Origin: JBGPHT01 sp041484525
GTDB taxonomy: Bacteria; Acidobacteriota; Terriglobia; Bryobacterales; Bryobacteraceae
Assembly: GCA_041484525.1 (NCBI GenBank)
Contig: JBGPHT010000040.1
Location: forward strand, 1 to 51,127
Direction of reading: 5' to 3'
DNA length: 51,127 nt
In this document: one piece after another, positions 45,144 to 51,127 of the stretch
Numbering within the stretch: position 1 is the first letter of the stretch
How the letters are laid out: each line of letters starts with the position of its first letter
Made by a program: the position numbers and the translations under genes
The notes under the pieces: generated by a model
Databases searched by the model: none
What the model was told of the DNA's origin: nothing
Seen by the model: the letters and a program-made list of their open reading frames with translations, nothing else

Positions 45144-46010
45144 ATGAGCGTACTGGTAGACCAAAATACTCGACTGATCGTGCAGGGTTTCACGGGGAAA
45201 GAAGGCACGTTCCACGCGCAGCAGGCCATCGCGTACGGCACCCACGTAGTGGGCGGCGTAGTGCCCGGGAAGGGCGGCACCAAGCACCTCGACCTGCCGG
45301 TGTTCGACACGGTGGGGCGGGCGGTGAAGGAGACAGGCGCGAATGCCACGGTGATTTTCGTTCCGCCGCCGTTCGCCGCAGACGCCATTATGGAGGCCGC
45401 CGACGCCGGCTTGCCGCTGGTGGTCTGTATCACGGAAGGGATTCCGGCGCTCGACATGGTGAAGGCCTGGGATTTCCTCCAGGGCAAGAAGACGCGGCTG
45501 ATCGGACCCAACTGCCCGGGCGTCATTTCACCGGGAAAATGCAAGATCGGGATCATGCCGGGGGCCATTCACAAGCCCGGGAATGTGGGCGTGGTTTCGC
45601 GATCCGGCACGCTCACCTACGAAGCGGTGGGGCAGTTGACGAAGCTGGGGATCGGGCAATCGACCTGCATCGGGATTGGCGGCGATCCGATCATCGGGAC
45701 CAACCACATCGATGCGCTGAAGCTGTTCAACGAAGATCCCGACACGCACGTCATTGTGATGATCGGCGAGATCGGCGGCAATGCCGAGGAGACGGCGGCC
45801 GCATACGTGAAGGCTAACGTGAAGAAGCCGGTGATCGGTTTCGTGGCGGGGCAGACGGCGCCGCCGGGACGCCGCATGGGACACGCGGGCGCGATCATCG
45901 CCGGCGGGTCGGGAAAAGCCAGCGACAAAATCAAGGCCATGCAGGACGCGGGCATTACGGTCTGCTCCTCGCCGGCCGAAATTGGAGAGAAGGTTCAGAG
46001 TCGTTTATGA
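45144..46010 (+). CDS. sucD: Succinyl-CoA ligase alpha subunit
   Basis: A 288-residue subunit that binds CoA and carries the phosphohistidine. GFTGKEGTFHAQQAIAYGT is the CoA-binding start, GPNCPGVISPG is conserved, and the active His is in RRMGHAGAIIAGG. It begins 12 bases after sucC with a GAAAAGAG-type ribosome site and its stop overlaps the ndk start, so sucC, sucD and ndk are an operon. Confidence 0.97.
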   Translation: MSVLVDQNTRLIVQGFTGKEGTFHAQQAIAYGTHVVGGVVPGKGGTKHLDLPVFDTVGRAVKETGANATVIFVPPPFAADAIMEAADAGLPLVVCITEGIPALDMVKAWDFLQGKKTRLIGPNCPGVISPGKCKIGIMPGAIHKPGNVGVVSRSGTLTYEAVGQLTKLGIGQSTCIGIGGDPIIGTNHIDALKLFNEDPDTHVIVMIGEIGGNAEETAAAYVKANVKKPVIGFVAGQTAPPGRRMGHAGAIIAGGSGKASDKIKAMQDAGITVCSSPAEIGEKVQSRL

Positions 46011-46468
46011 GTTTGGAACGTACATTTTCGATCATTAAGCCCGACGCGGTGGCCGCGGGGCAGGCGGGTGAGATCCTCGCTATGATTCAGCAGGCCGGTT
46101 TCAAAGTGCTGGCGCTGCGCATGACGCGTTTGACGGAGAAGCAGGCCGAGGGCTTCTACGCGGTGCACCGCGAGCGGCCGTTCTTCGGCGGGCTGGTGAA
46201 GTTCATGACCGAGGGCCCGATCGTCGTGATGGCGCTCGAGCGCGAGGACGCCATCAAGAAACTGCGCGAGGTGATGGGCGCAACCAATCCCGCCAATGCG
46301 GCGGAGGGGACTGTCCGGAAGCGGTTCGCGACCAATATCGAACGCAACTGCATTCACGGATCGGACGCGCCTGAGACTGCGGAGACCGAGCTGCGGTTCT
46401 TCTTCACGACGGCGGACCTTCTACAACCGGCAAGGCCCGGCGCTGTCATCCAACATCCCGTAAACTGA
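46007..46468 (+). CDS. ndk: Nucleoside diphosphate kinase
   Basis: A 153-residue enzyme that transfers gamma phosphate from ATP to NDPs through His117 in NCIHGSDAPETA. The N-terminus ERTFSIIKPDAV and GATNPANAAEGTVRKRFA are typical. ATG overlaps the sucD stop (ATGA). The C-terminal tail after FFFTTADLL is slightly longer than in the common ~140-residue form. Pairing with succinyl-CoA ligase fits GTP/ATP exchange. Confidence 0.95.
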   Translation: MSLERTFSIIKPDAVAAGQAGEILAMIQQAGFKVLALRMTRLTEKQAEGFYAVHRERPFFGGLVKFMTEGPIVVMALEREDAIKKLREVMGATNPANAAEGTVRKRFATNIERNCIHGSDAPETAETELRFFFTTADLLQPARPGAVIQHPVN

Positions 46469-46487
46469 AGGTTCGTGGATATAAAGA

Positions 46488-47663
46488 ATGACAATAACGG
46501 TCGGCTTTGTTTCCGAATCTGCGCCGGGCGAGCGCCGCGTCGCGATGGTTCCAGGCGCGGTGTCCGTTCTCAACAAGACGGGAGCGGGGCTGGTCATGGA
46601 ATCTGCGGCGGGGCTGCGCGCCGGATTTTCCGACTCTGAATACGTAGAGAAAGGCATCAGCATCGCAAACAGCCGCGCCGATGTTTTCGCCGCCGCGGAC
46701 GTGGTCCTCCAGGTGCGCAGCCCGGGCGCGAACCCCGAAGGCGGCAGCGGCGACCTGCGGCTGATGCGCGCCGGCCAGACGGTGATCGGCTTCGGCGAGC
46801 CGTTGACGGCGATCGACACGGCGCGCGAGCTGGCCGAGCGCGGCGTGAGCTTTCTGGCGATGGAGCTGATGCCGCGGATCACGCGCGCCCAGAGCATGGA
46901 CGCGCTGTCCTCGATGGCAACCGTGGCGGGCTACAAGGCAGTGCTGATCGCCGCCGATGCCCTGCCCCGCATGTTTCCCATGCTGATGACGGCGGCCGGC
47001 ACGGTGGCGCCCGCGCGCGTGCTGGTGATCGGCGCCGGAGTCGCGGGATTGCAAGCCATCGCGACGGCGCGGCGACTGGGCGCGGTGGTGAGCGGCTACG
47101 ATATCCGGGCGGCCGTCAAGGAGCAGATCGAAAGCCTGGGCGCCCGATTCGTTGTGCTGGAGGTGGAAGCCGGCGCGGCCGAGGACAAGGGCGGCTACGC
47201 CAAAGCCATGGACGAGGATTTCTACCGCCGCCAGCGCGAGGCGATGGCGGGCGTGCTGGCGCAGCAGAACGTGGTGATCACCACCGCGGCCGTGCCTGGG
47301 AAGAAGGCGCCTATCCTGATCACGCGCGCCATGGTGGCGCGGATGACGCCGGGGTCGGTGATCGTCGACATCGCGGCCGAGCGCGGCGGAAATTGCGAGA
47401 TGACGCGGCCGGGCGAGGTGGTGGAAGAGGGCGGCGTCAGCATCCACGGGCCGGTCAACCTGCCCTCGACCGTTCCGTACCACGCCAGCCAGATGTACGC
47501 AAAAAACATCGCCACGTTCGTGAAGTATCTGATCCAGGACGGCAAGCTGGCGCTCAATCGCGAGGATGAGATCGTGCGCGAGACTTTAGTGACGCATGCG
47601 GGCGAGGTGGTGCATCCCCGGGTACGGGAACTGATGGGGCTGCCGGCGCCGCAAGCGGTCTGA
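46488..47663 (+). CDS. pntAA: NAD(P) transhydrogenase subunit alpha part 1
   Basis: A 391-residue NAD(H)-binding dI domain of the proton-translocating transhydrogenase. MTITVGFVSESAPGERRVAMVPG and the Rossmann motif VIGAGVAGLQAIATARRLGAVVSGYDIR are seen, followed by a conserved PGKKAPILIT and VIVDIAAERGGNCE. The subunit is split in the three-gene form (alpha1, alpha2, beta). It starts 19 bases after ndk. Confidence 0.95.
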   Translation: MTITVGFVSESAPGERRVAMVPGAVSVLNKTGAGLVMESAAGLRAGFSDSEYVEKGISIANSRADVFAAADVVLQVRSPGANPEGGSGDLRLMRAGQTVIGFGEPLTAIDTARELAERGVSFLAMELMPRITRAQSMDALSSMATVAGYKAVLIAADALPRMFPMLMTAAGTVAPARVLVIGAGVAGLQAIATARRLGAVVSGYDIRAAVKEQIESLGARFVVLEVEAGAAEDKGGYAKAMDEDFYRRQREAMAGVLAQQNVVITTAAVPGKKAPILITRAMVARMTPGSVIVDIAAERGGNCEMTRPGEVVEEGGVSIHGPVNLPSTVPYHASQMYAKNIATFVKYLIQDGKLALNREDEIVRETLVTHAGEVVHPRVRELMGLPAPQAV

Positions 47664-47677
47664 CAACAAGAGGATTC

Positions 47678-47974
47678 ATGCCTTCCGAACTCGAGCTTGG
47701 TTTGTACGTCTTCATGCTGGCCACATTTGTGGGCCTGGAGGTGATCCGCAAGGTATCGCCTCTACTGCATACGCCCCTCATGTCGCTGACGAACGCCATT
47801 TCGGCCATCTCGGTGGTGGGCGCCATTATGATTACGTCGGCCGAGGGCGCGACTATGCTGAGCAAGGTGCTGGGCTTCATCGCGATCACCGCCGCCGTCA
47901 CTAATATCGTGAGCGGGTTCCTGATTACCGACCGCATGCTCAAGATGTTCAAGAAGCGCCTGGAGAAAAAGTAG
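47678..47974 (+). CDS. pntAB: NAD(P) transhydrogenase subunit alpha part 2 (membrane)
   Basis: A 98-residue membrane subunit with three or four helices: ELGLYVFMLATFVGLEVIRKV, LHTPLMSLTNAISAISVVGAIM and VLGFIAITAAVTNIVSGFLIT, ending in a Lys-rich tail. TPLMSLTNAIS is characteristic. It lies 14 bases after pntAA and its stop directly abuts the pntB start. Confidence 0.95.
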   Translation: MPSELELGLYVFMLATFVGLEVIRKVSPLLHTPLMSLTNAISAISVVGAIMITSAEGATMLSKVLGFIAITAAVTNIVSGFLITDRMLKMFKKRLEKK

Positions 47975-49351
47975 ATGACGCACCTGGTCAACTACATGTA
48001 CATAATCGCCGGCGCACTGTTCATCCTGTCGCTGAAGTGGATGAACTCGCCGGCCACGGCGCGGCGCGGCGTATTCGCGGGTGAGATCGGCATGCTGCTG
48101 GCCATCACCGGGACGCTGCTGGCGCACGGGGTGTTCAATTGGGAATGGATCCTGGCGGCGTTCCTGATCGGGAGCGCGATCGGCCTACCCATCGCGTACA
48201 TCATGCCGATGACGGCGGTGCCGCAGCGAACGGCGCTCTCGCACGCGTGCGGCGCATTGGCGGCGGCCCTGGTGGGTACCGCCGAGTTTTACCGCGAGTC
48301 GAATCAGCCGAAATTCATCCTGGTGGCGCTGGTCATAGAAACGCTGCTAGGGTTTCTCACGTTCACGGGAAGCCTGATGGCCATGGGCAAGCTGCAGGAG
48401 CTTCTTCCCAGCCGGCCGATCGTCTACCGCAACCAGAATGCGGTCAACCTGACGCTGTTCACCGTGGCGCTGGGTCTTGGCGTGCGGCTGATCCTGGTGC
48501 CGGCGGACATGTGGATCTTCCCCATCTTTGCCGGCCTGGCGCTGCTGTTCGGCGTGCTGCTGATCATCCCGATCGGCGGCGCCGACATGCCGACTGTGAT
48601 CGCCCTGCTCAACGCGTATGCGGGGCTCTCGGCATGCGCCATGGGGTTCGCGCTCGAGAACAAGCTGCTGATCATCGCAGGCGCGCTCGACGGCTCGTCG
48701 GGGCTGATCCTGTCGATCGTCATGTGCAAAGCCATGAACCGCTCGTTTACCAACCTGCTCTTCGGCGCCTTCGGACAGATTCAGGAAAGGAAAGCCGCGA
48801 CCGAGCAGCGGACGGTACGCAGCGCCAGCGCCGAGGAGGCGGCGGCGATTCTCGATTCCGCAAGCAGCGTGATCGTTGTACCCGGGTACGGCCTGGCGGT
48901 GGCGCAGGCGCAGCACAAGATCCGCGAATTGTACGACTCGCTGATGCGGCGCGGAGTGGACGTGAAGTTCGCCATCCACCCGGTGGCCGGCCGCATGCCG
49001 GGCCATATGAACGTGCTGCTGGCCGAAGCCGACATTCCGTACGACCGGCTCTTCGAGATGGACGACATCAACTCCGAGTTTGCGCAGTGCGACGTCGCGC
49101 TCGTGATCGGCGCCAACGACGTGACCAACCCGGCGGCGCGGCACGACAAATCGAGTCCGATATACGGGATGCCGATTCTGGACGTGGACAAGGCGCGGAC
49201 CGTGATGGTGATCAAGCGCTCGATGAGCCCGGGATTCGCGGGGATCGACAACGAGTTGTACTACATGGACAAGACCCTGATGCTATTCGGCGACGCCAAA
49301 GCGTTCGTAACCGAGATTATCAAGGAGCTGCCGGCGAGAGTAGGCGCGTAG
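47975..49351 (+). CDS. pntB: NAD(P) transhydrogenase subunit beta
   Basis: A 458-residue subunit with an N-terminal membrane part of about eight helices and a C-terminal NADP(H)-binding dIII domain (VIVVPGYGLAVAQAQHKIREL, FAIHPVAGRMPGHMNVLLAEADIPYD, VIGANDVTNPAA, GMPILDVDKARTVMVIKRSM, GFAGIDNELYYMDKTLMLFGDAK). It couples proton flow to hydride transfer from NADH to NADP, supplying NADPH. Last gene of the sucC-to-pntB run. Confidence 0.96.
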   Translation: MTHLVNYMYIIAGALFILSLKWMNSPATARRGVFAGEIGMLLAITGTLLAHGVFNWEWILAAFLIGSAIGLPIAYIMPMTAVPQRTALSHACGALAAALVGTAEFYRESNQPKFILVALVIETLLGFLTFTGSLMAMGKLQELLPSRPIVYRNQNAVNLTLFTVALGLGVRLILVPADMWIFPIFAGLALLFGVLLIIPIGGADMPTVIALLNAYAGLSACAMGFALENKLLIIAGALDGSSGLILSIVMCKAMNRSFTNLLFGAFGQIQERKAATEQRTVRSASAEEAAAILDSASSVIVVPGYGLAVAQAQHKIRELYDSLMRRGVDVKFAIHPVAGRMPGHMNVLLAEADIPYDRLFEMDDINSEFAQCDVALVIGANDVTNPAARHDKSSPIYGMPILDVDKARTVMVIKRSMSPGFAGIDNELYYMDKTLMLFGDAKAFVTEIIKELPARVGA

Positions 49352-49488
49352 TACTGCGATCCAATGGGCGCAAAAGTACCGAATGCCCCCGTCTGCGTAC
49401 TAGCCCGGCAAGTTCATAACCAAAGCCAGCTTGAACTTCCTATCGATCCGATACAGGATGAGTTAACACAGAATAGTAGGGAGGACAG

Positions 49489-49740
49489 ATGCAGATCGTT
49501 TTCACAAATCCAACGGGCAAGCGGCAGGAGGGTGTGGTGTTGGCTGCGACACCGACCCGGATGCGCGTGGCAGTGCGCACTCGGAATGAGACCATCGAGC
49601 TTCGGTCGATCGATGGACAGTGGCTCTCCGACGAGGGAGACCCAATCGAGTTCGACGCCATTCTGGCAGACCGAGGCGACCGCCTGGTTCGCGAACTCAC
49701 GTCGCCCGCGAAACCGCGATTGCTGGCGGTGGGCAGGTAG
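49489..49740 (+). CDS. Hypothetical protein (83 aa)
   Basis: An 83-residue basic protein with a good GGGAGG ribosome site before ATG 49489. The sequence (GVVLAATPTRMRVAVRTRNETIELRSIDGQWLSDEGDPIEFDAIL) suggests a small beta-barrel such as an SH3- or PilZ-like fold, but no known family is clear. It is separate from the pnt run by 137 bases of sequence with no further gene. Confidence 0.7.
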   Translation: MQIVFTNPTGKRQEGVVLAATPTRMRVAVRTRNETIELRSIDGQWLSDEGDPIEFDAILADRGDRLVRELTSPAKPRLLAVGR

Positions 49741-49752
49741 CGCGTCGTGGCG

Positions 49753-49944
49753 CTAGTTCAGCAGGGCTTCTTCGTAGAAGTATCTCGTAACTTGCGAGCG
49801 AAACCAGAGGCGGATGCTGACGGTGGCGGCGTGAATCTCTTCGTCATGCGGGCCCATGCAGACTTTGCAATTGGCGGCGCAGACGGGCAGGACCGTTGCC
49901 CACTCGGTGGCGGGAGCGATCGTTTCGAGTTCGAGATCATCCAT
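49753..49944 (-). CDS. Possible small Cys-containing protein (63 aa)
   Basis: A 63-codon frame with CAANCKVCMGPH (C-x3-C-x2-C-x3-H), which could bind zinc or an Fe-S cluster, and a Arg/Phe/Tyr-rich end. No clear ribosome site precedes the ATG, so its reality is uncertain. It is convergent with the 83-residue gene. Confidence 0.4.
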   Translation of the reverse strand: MDDLELETIAPATEWATVLPVCAANCKVCMGPHDEEIHAATVSIRLWFRSQVTRYFYEEALLN

Positions 49945-50090
49945 AGGGGCTGAGCATACTGGCGCGGCGTGTCCTGTACAAGGTGCACCTAGGTAATGAC
50001 CTGAACTTCACCCTTCGATGATGGCGTGAGTTAACCTTCCGCCATGATTTCTGCTATCCTCCACGGCGGAGCCCCGAAAACGGGAAGAAA

Positions 50091-50675
50091 ATGCCGGCCA
50101 GCATCGTCAAAACGGAACAGCGGATGCCGAGGATGGTGCTGGAAGGATCGGAGCGGGAACTCGTAGAGGCGTGCCAGCGCGGGGAACGCGACGCCTTTCG
50201 CACGCTGTTCGAGTCATATAAAGGGAAGGTCTATTCCGTGGCGCTGCGGTTCGCCGGGGAGGAAGCCGCCGCCATGGATATCGCGCAGGACACGTTTTTG
50301 AAGCTGTTCTCGCGCATGCGGGATTTCCGCGGCGATGCCACGTTCGAAACGTGGGTGTACCGCATGGTGGTCAACAGTTGCCTGGATCACCGGCGGCGCC
50401 AGCGCCGGCTGATGCCGCTGGCCGAAGGTTTGCTGCGGGCCCTGCGCGCGCCGGGCGACAGCCTGACGGAGATGCTGCGGTCGGAGCGCGCCCGGCGGGT
50501 GCGTGCGGCCGTGGACCGGCTCTCGTCCGATCTTCGAATGGTGGTGGTTCTGCGGTATACCGAAGGTTTGGCGTACGAGGAAATCGCGGCGGTCCTGGGA
50601 TGTTCGACAGGCACGGTTGGCTCGCGGCTCAATCGCGCCCACAAGAAGTTGGAGAAGAGGTTAGCAGATGCGTGA
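50091..50675 (+). CDS. ECF-type RNA polymerase sigma factor
   Basis: A 194-residue sigma factor with region 2 (DAFRTLFESYKGKVYSVALRF, DIAQDTFLKLFSRMRDFRGDATFETWVYRMVVNSCLDHRRR) and region 4 (RLSSDLRMVVVLRYTEGLAYEEIAAVLGCSTGTVGSRLNRAHKKLEKRL). Such factors direct transcription of a small regulon and are controlled by an anti-sigma gene; the overlapping downstream gene fits that place. The first ~15 residues before LEGSERELV may not be native. Confidence 0.93.
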   Translation: MPASIVKTEQRMPRMVLEGSERELVEACQRGERDAFRTLFESYKGKVYSVALRFAGEEAAAMDIAQDTFLKLFSRMRDFRGDATFETWVYRMVVNSCLDHRRRQRRLMPLAEGLLRALRAPGDSLTEMLRSERARRVRAAVDRLSSDLRMVVVLRYTEGLAYEEIAAVLGCSTGTVGSRLNRAHKKLEKRLADA

Positions 50676-50919
50676 TTGGCTGGAAATCGAATTGGCGGAG
50701 CATCTTCGTCCCGTTGAGGCGCCGGATGAGCTTTGGGAGCGCATTCAGGCGACGGCCGTTACGCCGCGCCGGCAGATCCGCTGGATGGCGCTGGCGGCGG
50801 CTGTCGGGCTGATGACGATGGGGACTCTCTGGCTGCGCGCCGGCGGTCCGGCGAATCGCCCGGTTGCGCGGCCGTCTTTCAATAGTGCGGATTGCGCCCG
50901 GTGCCACACCAATCTGTAG
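50668..50919 (+). CDS. Short membrane protein ending in CxxCH, putative anti-sigma partner
   Basis: An 83-residue protein overlapping the sigma gene by 8 bases. A soluble acidic N-terminus (WLEIELAEHLRPVEAPDELWERI) resembles the short sigma-binding part of anti-sigma factors, one membrane helix follows (about 39-57, WMALAAAVGLMTMGTLW), and the C-terminus ends CARCHTNL. The external CxxCH could bind heme or zinc, or sense redox. I infer an anti-sigma role from position only. Confidence 0.65.
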   Translation: MRDWLEIELAEHLRPVEAPDELWERIQATAVTPRRQIRWMALAAAVGLMTMGTLWLRAGGPANRPVARPSFNSADCARCHTNL

Positions 50920-50942
50920 CGGGATACTCAAAGACGGGTTGG

Positions 50943-51007
50943 CCACTGATGGACACAGATGGACGCAGATAAAGAAATTGCTATCCGCGTTCATCTGCGT
51001 TTATCAG
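50943..51007. repeat. Dispersed imperfect palindrome (CACTGATGGACACAGATGG type)
   Basis: CACTGATGGACACAGATGG...GCAGATA and TATCCGCG...CATCTGCGTTTATCAG are imperfect inverted repeats around AAGAAATTGC. I know this 'ACACAGATGGACGCAGAT' family from intergenic regions of Acidobacteria, Planctomycetes and Verrucomicrobia. The right arm is interrupted by the group II intron start after CAG. Confidence 0.65.
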
Positions 51008-51127
51008 GTGCGCCAGGAAAAGCCTGGCTGATCTAGTGAGATGAAAGGATCTCACCATGTAGATTATCCGTTCGACATGTAGCTATCGAGCGCAGTGCGG
51101 AGCAATCCGTAAGGCGAAGCCTCGAAA
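51008..51127 (+). mobile_element. 5' end of a group II intron (partial, runs off the window)
   Basis: GTGCGCC at 51008 is the consensus 5' start of bacterial group II introns. AGGAAAAGCCT and GTGAGATGAAAGGATCTCAC form the hairpins expected in domain I (the TGAAAG of the stem-loop is typical), and AATCCGTAAGGCGAAGCCTCGAAA near the window end resembles another domain I element. The insertion point is after ...TTTATCAG in a dispersed palindrome. The ribozyme core and any reverse transcriptase are beyond the window. Confidence 0.75.

Noticed and set aside
48139..49419. 426-codon plus-strand frame overlapping pntB
   Set aside because: Out-of-frame shadow of pntB, rich in Arg, Ala and Gly, with no domains.

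Overview
The window looks like chromosomal DNA of a high-GC soil acidobacterium of the Bryobacterales/Solibacter type. The grounds are an Oar-like TonB-dependent receptor with an N-terminal carboxypeptidase-regulatory domain, several Tat-exported DUF1501 and PSD1 (DUF1549/DUF1553) proteins, a PEP-CTERM protein, a very long dockerin-bearing surface protein, hopanoid gene hpnE, and dispersed palindromic repeats of kinds I associate with Acidobacteria and Planctomycetes. This assignment comes from family content only; no search was run.

Layout. 1-13.1 kb is an export/polysaccharide region: an Oar-type receptor (minus) divergent from a Tat-exported GH31 glycosidase with a LacI-type operator just before its start, then a minus-strand PSD1-DUF1501 pair, a Tat-exported beta-propeller, and a large DUF5703/GH95-like protein. 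13.3-22.6 kb holds cell-surface genes: a PEP-CTERM protein, a ~1500-residue protein with P-domain-like modules, Ig-like/DUF11 repeats and a C-terminal dockerin, a GNAT/DUF4062-like pair, three tandem phage tail-collar (MdpB-type) paralogues and a second DUF1501 protein. 23.4-26.2 kb is a decayed island: a tRNA-like remnant, then a DNA methyltransferase broken by at least three frameshifts and a GHKL (MutL/Hsp90-type) ATPase whose 3' end runs into the tail of a sugar-phosphate isomerase gene. I read it as the relic of a restriction/anti-phage cluster.

27.4-35 kb carries envelope functions (CDP-alcohol phosphatidyltransferase, GtrA, DUF1328, ABC-2 permease, M23 peptidase, glutaminyl cyclase, HpnE). 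35.1-38.2 kb is a DUF4118-PAS4-HisKA-HATPase-REC hybrid kinase split by a frameshift before the receiver. 38.2-42.4 kb is a minus-strand operon: M1 aminopeptidase, ligase-associated exonuclease, ATP-dependent DNA ligase. 42.5-49.4 kb is core metabolism: a degenerate receiver protein, trpD, then a co-directional run sucC-sucD-ndk-pntAA-pntAB-pntB linking TCA-cycle substrate-level phosphorylation, NDP phosphorylation and NADPH supply. The end has an ECF sigma factor with a short membrane partner ending in CxxCH, a dispersed palindromic repeat, and the 5' end of a group II intron that runs off the window.

The most noteworthy non-coding features are a perfect 34-bp inverted repeat containing the stop codons of two convergent genes, a ~125-bp inverted-repeat element that fills another convergent junction, the group II intron sitting in the arm of a dispersed palindrome, and a shared AGTACCRGTAC-like motif upstream of the surface-protein genes.
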